Shown here: positions 52,434-60,993 of the stretch, in pieces
Position numbering within the stretch: the stretch's first letter is position 1
How the letters are laid out: each line of letters begins with the position of its first letter
DNA from: Phycisphaerales bacterium
GTDB lineage: Bacteria > Planctomycetota > Phycisphaerae > Phycisphaerales > UBA1924
Reading direction: 5' to 3'
Assembly (NCBI GenBank): GCA_028279375.1
Contig: JANQNW010000003.1
Location: 181,256-245,255, forward strand
DNA length: 64,000 bases
The notes under the pieces: generated by a model
Database searches by the model: none
What the model was told of the DNA's origin: nothing
Seen by the model: the letters and a program-made list of their open reading frames with translations, nothing else
Program-made: the position numbers and the translations under genes

Positions 52434-53777
52434 ATGACGGGCTTCGGCAACCAATCGAGACTGGCATTGGCGCTCATTGGGGCCGGCGCGTTGTCTGTCG
52501 CCCTTGTCTCCGGCTGCAGCACGAGTTCGAAGCCGGAGGCGCAGGCGGTTTCGCCTTCGGATTTCACGGTCGGATCCGACGCCGCGGTGGCGCGCGGCCA
52601 AGGCGCCGCAAAGCCTGTATCGCAGAACGAAGACCCGGAGCTCGTTGATTTCAGCGGCGGGATGATCGCCACGATCGCTGAGGACGATCTGGGCGAGTCG
52701 GCCGACGTCACGGTGCTCACCGGGCCACCGGTCGATCTTTCGGCGCGTCGGGCAATCGAGGGCGAGGGGCCTGTCGCGGCGGGCGAGTTCGATGAAGCCG
52801 CGATGATCGAGTCGTCTTATGTGGTCGATGCGCTCGTCGGTCAGATCAACGGACGCCCGGTGATCGCATCGGAGTTCTTTGAACCAATGGCCGCCCGTCT
52901 TCAACGGAAAGCCCAGGAGGCGTCGGCGCGCGAGTGGGTGCTCTTCGCTCGCGAGCGTATCCGCGCTGAACTCCGGGCCCAGTTGATCGACCAGTTGCTC
53001 CTCGCTGAGTTCGAGGCTTCGCTGACGCAGGAGCAGAAGGTGGGTCTCCTTGCGTTCGTGCGGAACTTGCGAGAGGACCTCATCAGCGGCAACTTCGGAT
53101 CGCAGGCGCGCGCCGAACGCATCCTCGAGGAGCAGGGGACCTCTTTCGAGGAGAAGGTAAAGGAAGACCGCGACCAGATGATCATTGACCAGACGCTGCG
53201 CACGGCGGTTCGAGACAAAGTCTGGGTGACGTGGCGAGAGGTGCAGCAGGAATACGAGCGCCGATTTGACGAGTTCAACTCGGGCGGCAAGGCTCGTATC
53301 AGGGTGATCTGGATTCCGATGGATGATGACGAGCGGAAGGGTCTGATCGCGCGGTCCATCGCTGACGGCGACCCCTTCGAGGACGCGGCGCTCAAGTGGA
53401 GCGATCTCCGACGTGAGCAGGGCGGGCTTTTTGAGATCGAACTGAGTGGCGATCCTTACAAGGAAGCGACGCTCTTCCCGAATGACGTGCTCAATGACGC
53501 GGCGCAGCAGCTCGAAGTTGGCCAGACGAGCGACATCCTCACCTTCAACAACAAGCTGGTGTGGATTCACCTCGAAGAGCTGCAGCAGAGCTCGATTTCG
53601 CTGCAGGACGCGCAGTTGCAGATTTACGGCGAGCTCCGAGGGCGTCGGTGGAGCATGGAGCAGCAGAAATACCTGGCGCAGCTGCTGGAGCGCGGAAGCG
53701 TCAGCGACCTGCAGGAGATGGAGAACCAACTCCTCCAGTACGCCGCCGATCGTTTTATCACGCAGGCCGGTGGGTAG
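52434..53777 (+). CDS. SurA/PrsA-like peptidyl-prolyl isomerase lipoprotein
   Basis: This 447-residue protein has a lipoprotein signal (MTGFGNQSRLALAL..., lipobox LVSGC, Cys28). A Ser/Asp/Glu-rich low-complexity linker (~30-130) is followed by a chaperone-like helical region (VGQINGRPVIASEFFEPMAARL, the SurA N-terminal motif pattern, then a helical block to ~290). A C-terminal parvulin-like domain comes next (ARIRVIWIPMDDDE, LKWSDLRREQGGLFEIEL, FPNDVLNDAAQQLEVGQTSDILTFNN). AAGGACGAGGA precedes the ATG. The YraN gene follows 3 bp later. It would fold outer-membrane or exported proteins. Confidence 0.87.
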   Translation: MTGFGNQSRLALALIGAGALSVALVSGCSTSSKPEAQAVSPSDFTVGSDAAVARGQGAAKPVSQNEDPELVDFSGGMIATIAEDDLGESADVTVLTGPPVDLSARRAIEGEGPVAAGEFDEAAMIESSYVVDALVGQINGRPVIASEFFEPMAARLQRKAQEASAREWVLFARERIRAELRAQLIDQLLLAEFEASLTQEQKVGLLAFVRNLREDLISGNFGSQARAERILEEQGTSFEEKVKEDRDQMIIDQTLRTAVRDKVWVTWREVQQEYERRFDEFNSGGKARIRVIWIPMDDDERKGLIARSIADGDPFEDAALKWSDLRREQGGLFEIELSGDPYKEATLFPNDVLNDAAQQLEVGQTSDILTFNNKLVWIHLEELQQSSISLQDAQLQIYGELRGRRWSMEQQKYLAQLLERGSVSDLQEMENQLLQYAADRFITQAGG

Positions 53778-53780
53778 TCC

Positions 53781-54194
53781 GTGGGCGGCGCGTTGCGCAC
53801 GTTGCTCGGGGTTCGAGGCGGCGGGTCCCGTCGAAATCCTCTGGGCCCCGCGGGTGAACGCGCTGCAGCACGCTGGCTGAGAAGGCGCGGCTACAAGGTC
53901 CTTGAGAAGAACGCAGAAGTCGGCGTCGGTGAGGCGGACCTCGTATGTCTTGCGCCGGATCGGCGGACCATCGTGGTCGTCGAGGTAAAGACGCGAAAGA
54001 GCGCTTCGGGTGGACGCACGCCCGAGGCGGCCGTCGGCGTCCGGAAGAAGGCGAAGCTGGCGCTGGTGACGAAGACGCTCGCTCGCCGCCGAGGGTGGGA
54101 GGACAGGCCGCTGCGCATCGATGTCATCGCCGTGGAGTGGCCCGAGCGGGGTCGGCCAGCGATACGGCACTACGAGAGCGCCGTGGGCGCATAA
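53781..54194 (+). CDS. YraN/UPF0102 endonuclease-like protein
   Basis: This 137-residue protein has the PD-(D/E)XK-like pattern of the family: GPAGERAAARWLRRRGYKVLEKN, GEADLVCLAPDRRTIVVVEVKTRK (E...D-E-V-K core) and GVRKKAKLALV. Its role is unknown; family members are linked to DNA uptake or Holliday-like processing. GTG 53781 lies 3 bp after the SurA-like stop, so the two genes are probably coupled. Confidence 0.9.
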   Translation: MGGALRTLLGVRGGGSRRNPLGPAGERAAARWLRRRGYKVLEKNAEVGVGEADLVCLAPDRRTIVVVEVKTRKSASGGRTPEAAVGVRKKAKLALVTKTLARRRGWEDRPLRIDVIAVEWPERGRPAIRHYESAVGA

Positions 54195-54218
54195 GAAAAC
54201 CCGGCGACGAGCGCCGGG
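54195..54218 (-). terminator. Intrinsic terminator of citrate synthase
   Basis: A 7-bp stem CCCGGCG/CGCCGGG (54200-54206 with 54212-54218) has TTTTC following on the minus strand. It lies 48 bp past the citrate synthase stop. Confidence 0.75.
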
Positions 54219-54265
54219 CTGATCTCACTCTCCTCAGCGATGAGGCAGTCAGGCCGAGGCCTGGC

Positions 54266-55390
54266 TCACCACTTGAGATTCTCAGGGCCGACGTACTCGG
54301 CGATCGGTCGAATGAGCTTCTGCGTCGCGTGCTGCTCGAGGATGTGAGCGCACCAGCCGGTGATACGGGCGGCGACGAAGAGCGGGGTGTACTGCGGCAC
54401 GGGAATGCCAAGGGCGTAGTACGTCATGCCGCAGGGGAAGTCGACATTCGGATGAATGTCCTTCTCGTCGAGCATGATCTTCTGCACCTTCTCGCCGACA
54501 TCGAACCACTTGGTGGCCTCGGGCCCGATCTTCTCCGCGGCCTCGCGCCCGAGGGCGTGCAGGATCGGCGCCCGGTGATCGCCTTGTTTGTAGACGCGAT
54601 GACCAAATCCCATGATCTTCGCCTTGGTGGCGAAGGCGTTGGCCATGTACGAGTCGACGTTCTCGACGGCTCCAACTTCGAGGAGCATGTCCATCGCCTT
54701 CTCGTTGGCGCCGCCGTGCAGCGGCCCCTTGAGCGCCGCGATGGCGCCTGTGACGGCGCCGTGCATATCGGCATTGGTGCCGGCGATCACGCGGCTGGCG
54801 AACGTGCTGGCGTTGAAGTCATGCTCCGCGTAGAGCGTGAGCGAGACATCGACAACCTTGGTGGACTCATCGGAGGGCTTCTGACCCGTCATCATCCAGA
54901 GCAGATTGGCGGCGTGGCCGAGCGAATCATCGGGCTCGACGATGTCGCGACCGTCGATGACATTCTGCATGTGGCCGATGATTGTCGGGATCTGCGCGAG
55001 CAGCTGACGCGACTTCGTCTGTTCGGCCGCCGGCGAGATGTCCTGGCAGTTCGGATCGAACTGGCCGAGGTAGCTGACAACGGTTCGAAGCACGTCCATC
55101 GGAACCGCGCCGGGCGCCTTCGAGATCTCCTTGATCAGGTTGACGGCGCCGACCGGAAGTCTGCGATAGCCGACGATCTCGTCTTTGAACGCGCTGAGCT
55201 CCGCGGCGTCCGGCTTATGGCCGACGAGCAGAAGGAAGGCGGTCTCCTCGAAGCACGCATGCTCTGCGAGGTCATCGATCGCGTAGCCGCGATAGACGAG
55301 CTTTCCCTGTCCGACGGAGCAGATCGCGGTCTCGCCGGCTGTGACGCCAGCGAGGCCCTGGGACTTCGGCGCGGCGGTTGTGGTGGTCAT
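54266..55390 (-). CDS. gltA: Citrate synthase (or 2-methylcitrate synthase)
   Basis: It condenses oxaloacetate with acetyl-CoA. The protein is 374 residues, the short dimeric type. Catalytic His residues are in EHDFNASTFASR and GPLHGGANEKAMDML, and the Asp is in HPNVDFPCGMTYYALG. MGFGHRVYKQGDHRAPIL is also conserved. The short type is shared by citrate and 2-methylcitrate synthases and cannot be separated by eye. ATG 55390 has GGAG 6 nt upstream; the longer upstream frame has no similarity. Confidence 0.92.
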   Translation of the reverse strand: MTTTTAAPKSQGLAGVTAGETAICSVGQGKLVYRGYAIDDLAEHACFEETAFLLLVGHKPDAAELSAFKDEIVGYRRLPVGAVNLIKEISKAPGAVPMDVLRTVVSYLGQFDPNCQDISPAAEQTKSRQLLAQIPTIIGHMQNVIDGRDIVEPDDSLGHAANLLWMMTGQKPSDESTKVVDVSLTLYAEHDFNASTFASRVIAGTNADMHGAVTGAIAALKGPLHGGANEKAMDMLLEVGAVENVDSYMANAFATKAKIMGFGHRVYKQGDHRAPILHALGREAAEKIGPEATKWFDVGEKVQKIMLDEKDIHPNVDFPCGMTYYALGIPVPQYTPLFVAARITGWCAHILEQHATQKLIRPIAEYVGPENLKW

Positions 55391-55574
55391 TCGTTGCTCC
55401 TGCAGAGGCAGAGATGGATCGCGCCGGTCCTGCCCGACCCTGGTGTCTGGCGCGCGAGCGAGTAGGGAGGGGCGCGACCGCACTGATCGCCGCCCCGAGG
55501 GGGCGCAACTATATCCGGGATGGACGCGGCTCGAAAGGGACGACGCCCGCCAGGGTCCTGTAGGCGGCGTGAAG

Positions 55575-55605
55575 TTGGGGTGAAGGTCAGCCGACCCGAT
55601 ACAAT
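55575..55605 (+). promoter_or_regulatory. Candidate promoter upstream of the 55.7 kb hypothetical gene
   Basis: TTGGGG (55575-55580), 19 bp, then TACAAT (55600-55605). The -10 box is good but the spacing is long. It lies 56 bp before the ATG at 55662. Confidence 0.35.
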
Positions 55606-55661
55606 GGCGGCACAAGCGCATAGTGCGCGAGATTCTCAGGGACGCAGCAGGAGGTGCGAGC

Positions 55662-56387
55662 ATGGGATCAACGGCGAACACGGCCAATGACGAAATCAGG
55701 CTGTACGACGATGACGGCGAGCTTCTCATGTCTTCTGAGCAGGCCGTCGATCGAGTCACGCTGCTTCCTGATGATCCGAAGCGCGAGAATCCCCATGAGC
55801 GAATTCGCATCATGTGGGGTGAGGATCTTCTGCGCGATTTGATCGCATCTCGCTATCGCACCGTTGTCTGCGCCGTCAACACAGAGGACAACAGCCACGG
55901 CATCATCGCGCAGATTGTCGACCTCGTGACGACCAGTCAGTGGAAGCCGAAGGCGGTGACGAGTTTCGCGAAGATGTTCTCCGAGTCTGTCGCCGTGCAC
56001 GCCGCTGATGATCGTGAGCCGTACATTCTGAAATACGACCTCGACAGTGTGCTCCTTCTCGCGCTGCTGCGTCCGAAAGGGCGAGATCACTTCACGGTGG
56101 AGGATCTGTCGAGAGGATTCAAGACTGTCACGAAGATGCTCAAGGGACGACGCGAGCGCCTGCCGGTCGCGACGGTTTCCTTCCTGGGCGCTCACTCGAA
56201 TCGACTGGTCGATGCGAAGTCCGGAATCGAGCCGAGCTTCGAGACCGTTCTTCGGACGATGTTCGAGGCGGGATTCCGCGGCGATATCTATCCGAGCCCG
56301 GGCATGTGGCAGTTCGGCCACGTCGGCGTATTCCCGAGCTATCCGTTCCCGGCGGGTCTCGATCGGATGCGCGCGGGCGGGTTCTAG
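55662..56387 (+). CDS. Conserved-looking protein of unknown function
   Basis: This 241-residue protein is unrecognised. The N-terminal ~20 residues are polar. Then comes an alpha/beta-like pattern with IRIMWGEDLLRDLIASRYRTVVCAVNTEDNSHGIIAQIVDL, and a Lys/Arg-rich segment (LKGRRERLPVATVSFLGAHS). It ends FGHVGVFPSYPFPAGLDRMRAGGF. ATG 55662 has GGAGG 7 nt upstream; the upstream frame to 55623 has no site. The DinB-like gene starts on the next base, so the two are one operon. Confidence 0.8.
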   Translation: MGSTANTANDEIRLYDDDGELLMSSEQAVDRVTLLPDDPKRENPHERIRIMWGEDLLRDLIASRYRTVVCAVNTEDNSHGIIAQIVDLVTTSQWKPKAVTSFAKMFSESVAVHAADDREPYILKYDLDSVLLLALLRPKGRDHFTVEDLSRGFKTVTKMLKGRRERLPVATVSFLGAHSNRLVDAKSGIEPSFETVLRTMFEAGFRGDIYPSPGMWQFGHVGVFPSYPFPAGLDRMRAGGF

Positions 56388-56909
56388 ATGACGATTCATC
56401 TCGATCCGATGATCCGGCGCATGGCGGTCTTCCCGTCATCGGTGCGCGCGCTGCTCGCCGGCATGGACGACGACAGCGCTCGCCGCAAGCCCGAGAGCGG
56501 CGCGTGGTCGATTCTCGAGATCGTGTCGCACCTCGCGATCGAGGAGGCGGAGGACTTTCGGCCGCGCCTGCAGTCAACACTTGAGGACCCTGAAAAGGAG
56601 TGGCCGGGCATCGACCCGGAGGGCGCGATTGTCGAGCGCAAGTGCAATGAAGGGTCGCTGTCTGACGCGCTGGCGACATTCGACGCCGAGCGGGCCACGT
56701 CGATTCAGTATCTCCTGTCGCTGATCGGCGAGGACGTCGCGTGGGACAACACCTACGAGCATCCGTCGCTCAAGGGAGTCACGGCCGGAGAGCTGATGGT
56801 CTCATGGGCGTTGCATGACACGCTGCATCTGGCGCAGCTCTCGAAGCGCCTCAGTGAGCTCGTCGTTCTGGATGGCGGCGGCTATCCGATCGGCTACGCC
56901 ACAGGCTGA
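56388..56909 (+). CDS. DinB-like protein
   Basis: This 173-residue protein has the DinB/YfiT four-helix pattern: WSILEIVSHLAIEEAEDFRPRL (first His), then LMVSWALHDTLHLAQLSKRL with the HDxLHL-type second site. It starts at ATG 56388, directly after the stop of the previous gene, and overlaps the 3' end of the convergent methyltransferase by 16 bp. The substrate is unknown. A second DinB-like gene is near 5 kb, with different neighbours. Confidence 0.87.
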   Translation: MTIHLDPMIRRMAVFPSSVRALLAGMDDDSARRKPESGAWSILEIVSHLAIEEAEDFRPRLQSTLEDPEKEWPGIDPEGAIVERKCNEGSLSDALATFDAERATSIQYLLSLIGEDVAWDNTYEHPSLKGVTAGELMVSWALHDTLHLAQLSKRLSELVVLDGGGYPIGYATG

Positions 56910-57715
56910 TCGGGGCACATCGCCGCGATCGTCTCTGCGATGCGTGATCGGGTGAGCGTGATCGCATCCGCATTCACATCAGAGACAAGCGCGGCGCGTC
57001 CGGTTCGAAGTGCGGCGACGGCAGTGGTGCCGCTGCCGCAGCAGGGGTCGAAGACAACACCGCCGGGCGGACAGCACGCGCGGATGAGTAGTTCGAGCAG
57101 GGCCAGCGGTTTCTGTGTCGGCCAGCCCACGCGCTCTTGCGCCATGTTGTTGATCGACGCCACGCGCAGCACATCGGTGGCCTTCTTGAGTTGTCCCTGC
57201 ATGCGACGGCTCGTCGCAGGCACCATCGGGGGCTCGAACCAATGGCCGTCCGGCGTGGCGGCGTAATACAGGATGTCGTCGTGCTTCCTGGCGAACCTCC
57301 GAGGCGATGAGCCCCCGAGGCCATACTCCCAGATGAGGTGATTCACGAAGTTCGCTTCGCCGAGCGCCTCGTCGAGGAGCAGGCGCACATGATGGCTTGT
57401 TCGGTAGTCGACGTGGACCAGGAGGGCGCCGGTGGGTTTGAGCGCGATGATCGAGGATACCACGCGTCGCCTGAGCCACTCGATGTATTCACAGGTCGTT
57501 GGCCACGCGTCCTGGAATGCGCCGGACCGATCTGTGTGCGTCTTGCCTGTATTGAAGGGCGGATCGACGTAGATCAGGTCGAGGGACGCTCTCGGAATCT
57601 CCGTCGCGACATCGGCCCAGTCTGCGCGGCGCACCGACGCTCTCGGGCCGACTGCCTCCCAGTGCTGATCGTCGAGGCCGAGGGCCCCTTGCAAGCTCTC
57701 TTGACTCATGGCCAT
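56894..57715 (-). CDS. Site-specific DNA methyltransferase, beta class
   Basis: This 273-residue protein has the order DPPFNTG (51-57) then FDPCCGSGTTAVAAL (~220), the beta-class layout of N6-adenine or N4-cytosine enzymes. A central YAATPDGHWFEPP and VGWPTQKPLALLELLI are family-typical. Target recognition is in the middle. No restriction endonuclease is adjacent, so it looks solitary. Start choice is between ATG 57715 and ATG 57709; neither has a strong ribosome site. It is divergent from the 57.8 kb methyltransferase gene. Confidence 0.9.
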   Translation of the reverse strand: MAMSQESLQGALGLDDQHWEAVGPRASVRRADWADVATEIPRASLDLIYVDPPFNTGKTHTDRSGAFQDAWPTTCEYIEWLRRRVVSSIIALKPTGALLVHVDYRTSHHVRLLLDEALGEANFVNHLIWEYGLGGSSPRRFARKHDDILYYAATPDGHWFEPPMVPATSRRMQGQLKKATDVLRVASINNMAQERVGWPTQKPLALLELLIRACCPPGGVVFDPCCGSGTTAVAALRTGRAALVSDVNADAITLTRSRIAETIAAMCPDQPVA

Positions 57716-57795
57716 GACTCTGCGGGAACGCGCGGCCAGTCTACACACGCTGCGTCCGAAGCATGAACGAGACCGACTCCTTATAGTTCCCGCCT

Positions 57796-58659
57796 ATGAC
57801 CACGAAGACCCAGGGACGGCCAATCAACGTGAGCAAGCGACGACAAAAGCGGAAGGAGCAGAAGGGTCCGACGATGGCTGAGCAGGCCGATCGTCACGTC
57901 CTCTATCAGGAGTCCGTGCAGTGCGTCGAGGCGGAGATCGACTTCGTCGATGAGAAATTCGAGGAGTTGCGTGGACGCAAGGCGGTCACGCTGCGGGAGG
58001 ACTTCGCCGGCACGGGCAACACGAGCTGCGAGTGGATACGGCGGCGCGACGGGAATATCGCCATCGCCGTCGATCTCGACGGCGAAGTGCTGGGCTGGGG
58101 TCGCGAGCACAACGTTGGTTCGCTCTCGGAAGAAGCGAAGCAGCGCATCACGCTTCTCGAAGAGAATGTTCTCGACGTGGAGACGGACAAGGTCGATGTG
58201 CTCCTGTCGATGAACTTCAGCTACTGGCTCTTCGAGGATCGCAAGACTCTCGGCGCTTACTTCAAGAAGGTGCATTCAACCCTGAAGGATGACGGCATCT
58301 ACTTCCTCGACGCATACGGCGGCTGGGAAGCGCATCAGGAGTGCAAGGAAGATCGCGAGTGCGAGGGCTTCGACTATGTCTGGGAACAGGTGAGTTTCGA
58401 CCCCATCAGCAGCCATATGGACTGCGCGATTCACTTCAAATTCCCTGATGGATCGAAGTGGAAGAACGCTTTCAAGTACTCGTGGCGACTCTGGAGCCTG
58501 CCTGAGATTCGCGAACTTCTCGAGGAGGCGGGCTTCGGCAAAGTCTCGTTCTACTGGGAAGGCGCCGACGAGGACGGCGACGGCAACGGAGAGTTCGAGC
58601 TCGTGACCGAGGCCGAGTCGGATCCAGGCTGGATCTGCTACATCGTCGCGGAGAAGTAG
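57796..58659 (+). CDS. Class I SAM-dependent methyltransferase
   Basis: This 287-residue protein has motif I-like LREDFAGTGNTSCEW, IAIAVDLDGEVLGWG (acidic end of beta-2) and YFLDAYGGWE, followed by a C-terminal beta hairpin with SYWLFEDRKTLGAYF. It lacks the DPPF/NPPY motif of DNA enzymes, so the target is probably a small molecule or protein. It starts after a basic N-terminal stretch (KRRQKRKEQ). There is no ribosome site; TATAGT (57782-57787) lies 8 nt before the ATG. Confidence 0.85.
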   Translation: MTTKTQGRPINVSKRRQKRKEQKGPTMAEQADRHVLYQESVQCVEAEIDFVDEKFEELRGRKAVTLREDFAGTGNTSCEWIRRRDGNIAIAVDLDGEVLGWGREHNVGSLSEEAKQRITLLEENVLDVETDKVDVLLSMNFSYWLFEDRKTLGAYFKKVHSTLKDDGIYFLDAYGGWEAHQECKEDRECEGFDYVWEQVSFDPISSHMDCAIHFKFPDGSKWKNAFKYSWRLWSLPEIRELLEEAGFGKVSFYWEGADEDGDGNGEFELVTEAESDPGWICYIVAEK

Positions 58660-58692
58660 ACGCGGGAGGCCCCGGGCCCTGCGTCACAGGGG

Positions 58693-59589
58693 ATGAACGC
58701 CGAACGTCCACACATCGTCGAGCAGGCCGACAACCTCGATGCGCTTGCGCGCATCGAAGATGAGTCTGTCGACCTCATCTACATCGATCCGCCATTCAAC
58801 ACCGGTCAGGTGCAGCGGCGCGACCGCGTGCGCGCCATCGCTGACGATTCTGGAGACCGACGCGGCTTCGGTGGACGGCGATATCGCGTCGAGGAGGTCG
58901 CCTCAGGCGCGTATGTCGACGCATTCGACGATTACCTCGCGTTCCTGGGTCCGCGCCTCGACGAGGCGCACCGGACGCTGCGCGACAGTGGGACGCTCTA
59001 TCTCCACCTGGACTTCCGGGAGGCGCATTATTGCAAGGTGCTTCTGGATCGCATCTTCGGTCGCGAGTGCTTCCTGAACGAGATCATCTGGGCGTACGAC
59101 TTCGGTGGCAGAACGCGAAAGCGCTGGCCGCCGAAGCATGACACGATTCTCGTCTACGTGAAAGATCCAGTTCGCTACACATTCAACGCCGACGCCGTCG
59201 ACCGGATTCCATACATGGCGCCCGGGCTCGTCGGGCCGGAAAAGGCGGAGCGCGGAAAGCTCCCGACGGACACCTGGTGGCACACGATCGTTCCGACGAA
59301 CGGGAGCGAGAAGACGGGATATCCCACGCAGAAGCCGCTGGGCATTCTCCGTCGGATCGTCTCCGCCTCGTCGAATCCTGGCGATCTGGTGCTCGATTTC
59401 TTCGCCGGCAGCGGCACGACGGGCGCAGCGTGCCTCGAACTGGGTCGACGGTTTCACATGATCGACTCGAATCCCGAGGCCGTCGAGGTCATGCGAACGC
59501 GCTTCAAGGAATACGTGGAATCGATCGACTGGATCGGATACGGTTCCGAGCGCTGTGCGCCGGTGGGCGGCGCCGGGCGCTCGAACTGA
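58693..59589 (+). CDS. Site-specific DNA methyltransferase, beta class
   Basis: This 298-residue protein has IDPPFNTG (31-38) then a C-terminal DFFAGSGTTGAACLELGR. The middle has GTLYLHLDFREAHYCKVLLDRIFG and YPTQKPLGILRRIV. The order DPPF...FAGSGTT marks the beta class, and the target base (N6-A or N4-C) is not clear. It has no endonuclease partner. It ends with TGATG overlapping the polyprenyl synthase ATG by one base. A second such enzyme is 1 kb upstream on the other strand. Confidence 0.9.
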   Translation: MNAERPHIVEQADNLDALARIEDESVDLIYIDPPFNTGQVQRRDRVRAIADDSGDRRGFGGRRYRVEEVASGAYVDAFDDYLAFLGPRLDEAHRTLRDSGTLYLHLDFREAHYCKVLLDRIFGRECFLNEIIWAYDFGGRTRKRWPPKHDTILVYVKDPVRYTFNADAVDRIPYMAPGLVGPEKAERGKLPTDTWWHTIVPTNGSEKTGYPTQKPLGILRRIVSASSNPGDLVLDFFAGSGTTGAACLELGRRFHMIDSNPEAVEVMRTRFKEYVESIDWIGYGSERCAPVGGAGRSN

Positions 59590-60602
59590 TGAAGACCTCT
59601 CCATTTCTCGAAGTCTCTGAGGAGTATGCAGCCGTCGCCGACACGGTGATGAGAAGCCTCGCGCGCGTCCAGGACCGGCTCGATGCGCAGCTTGCGACTG
59701 ATCTCCCTCCCGTCGCGGAGCTGTGTCGCCATATCGAGCAGTTCCGGGGCAAGATGCTTCGGCCGAGCTTGTCGGTTCTTTCGGGCATGGCGTGCGGCGC
59801 TGAGCGCCCCGACGACGGGCATGTCGTCGTCGCGGCCGTCGTCGAGTTGATCCATCTCGCGACGTTGGTGCACGACGATGTGCTCGACGAGGCGGACATG
59901 CGCCGTGGCGGCGCCACGATCAACAACCTGCGGGGCAATGAGGCGGCCGTCATCCTCGGCGACTATCTGATTTCGAGCGCATTCCACCTCTGCTCATCGC
60001 TCGATGATCAGACCATCGCACTTCGTATCGGCGAGGTGACGACCGAGGTGTGCGCCGGCGAACTCCTGCAGCTTCATCACCGGGACGACTTTTCGCTCGA
60101 TGAGGAGACATATTTCGAGATCATCGACCGCAAGACCGCGTCGCTCATCGGCGTCGCATGTGAGACCGGCGGAGCCGTCAGCGGCGCATCGGCCAAACAG
60201 CGTCGAGCGCTCTACGAGATCGGCGCCGGACTGGGCGCCGCGTTCCAGATCAGGGACGACCTGCTCGACATCACGGGCGAGGAGGAGCGAGTCGGCAAGC
60301 CGCTCGGGCGCGACGCGGAGAAGGGCAAGCTGACGCTGCCGATGATCCACCATCTGCGCGAGTCCGACACCAGCGGTCGCGAATCGGCACTCTTCCTTCT
60401 GGGGAAGATCGCCGCTGAGCGAGCCGGCGCCCGCTCTGAGCTGGCTGAGGCCTTGATGCGGACCGGATCGATCGAATACGCCCTCGAGCGGGCTGAAAGC
60501 CTCGTTCTTCGAGCCCGGACGCGGCTCTCAGAATTCGAGCCGAATCCAGCAGTCGGGCTGCTGGACGAGCTTGCAAGGGCCGTGTTGAGCCGCGATCGAT
60601 AG
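59589..60602 (+). CDS. Polyprenyl diphosphate synthase
   Basis: It makes long-chain isoprenoid diphosphates for quinones or undecaprenol. The protein is 337 residues. Seen: first Asp motif in LATLVHDDVLDEADMRRGG (FARM), GDYLISSAFHLCSSL, KTASLIGVACETG, and the second Asp motif in FQIRDDLLDITGEEERVGKPLGRD (SARM). Chain length cannot be read off. ATG 59589 overlaps the upstream stop by one base, so the pair is coupled; the frame is open 104 codons further within the methyltransferase gene. Confidence 0.93.
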   Translation: MKTSPFLEVSEEYAAVADTVMRSLARVQDRLDAQLATDLPPVAELCRHIEQFRGKMLRPSLSVLSGMACGAERPDDGHVVVAAVVELIHLATLVHDDVLDEADMRRGGATINNLRGNEAAVILGDYLISSAFHLCSSLDDQTIALRIGEVTTEVCAGELLQLHHRDDFSLDEETYFEIIDRKTASLIGVACETGGAVSGASAKQRRALYEIGAGLGAAFQIRDDLLDITGEEERVGKPLGRDAEKGKLTLPMIHHLRESDTSGRESALFLLGKIAAERAGARSELAEALMRTGSIEYALERAESLVLRARTRLSEFEPNPAVGLLDELARAVLSRDR

Positions 60603-60607
60603 GGGCC

Positions 60608-60636
60608 TTGTGGGCAGGGGATCGGATTCCTACACT
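60608..60636 (+). promoter_or_regulatory. Promoter of rpsR
   Basis: TTGTGG (60608-60613), exactly 17 bp, then TACACT (60631-60636). It gives a leader of about 65-70 nt before the rpsR ATG. Confidence 0.55.
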
Positions 60637-60708
60637 CTGCGGCTCGATTCCTCGTCGCCCGGGAGCGTCTTCCGGGCCGCATAGTCCAAGACAGAGGCAG
60701 GTGAACGA

Positions 60709-60951
60709 ATGGGTCGTATGGCGCGATTCGGGGTTGGCGCCCCGGTGAAGGTTGTGAAGGAGTCCGGCAAGGGCGTCCGTTATGTCGATTACAAGGACGT
60801 CGAGCAGCTCCGACGCATGATGAGCCCGAATGGGAAGATCTACGGTCGTAAGCGCATCGGCGTCTCGGCCAAGGATCAGCGCCTGATCGCGCAGGCTGTC
60901 AAGCGGGCACGCTTCATGGGCCTGCTGCCGTACACCTCGGCGACGCTTTGA
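60709..60951 (+). CDS. rpsR: 30S ribosomal protein S18
   Basis: S18 is a small-subunit protein. The protein is 80 residues. YVDYKDVEQLRRMMSPNGKIYGRKRIGVSAKDQRLIAQAVKRARFMGLLPYT matches the family layout (YxDYKDVExLRR, G.SAK.QR, IKRARxxGLLP). In most bacteria S18 sits with S6 and L9; here it stands alone with its own promoter. AGGTG lies 7-8 nt before ATG 60709. Confidence 0.93.
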   Translation: MGRMARFGVGAPVKVVKESGKGVRYVDYKDVEQLRRMMSPNGKIYGRKRIGVSAKDQRLIAQAVKRARFMGLLPYTSATL

Positions 60952-60993
60952 TCGCTGGTCAGCACGGCTGACATCCGCGACAATCAGTATTGA

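Noticed and set aside
52281..54170. A long open frame (629 codons) on the minus strand opposite the SurA-like and YraN genes
   Set aside because: It is antisense to well-supported genes, has no recognisable motif, and is explained by high GC and biased codon use.
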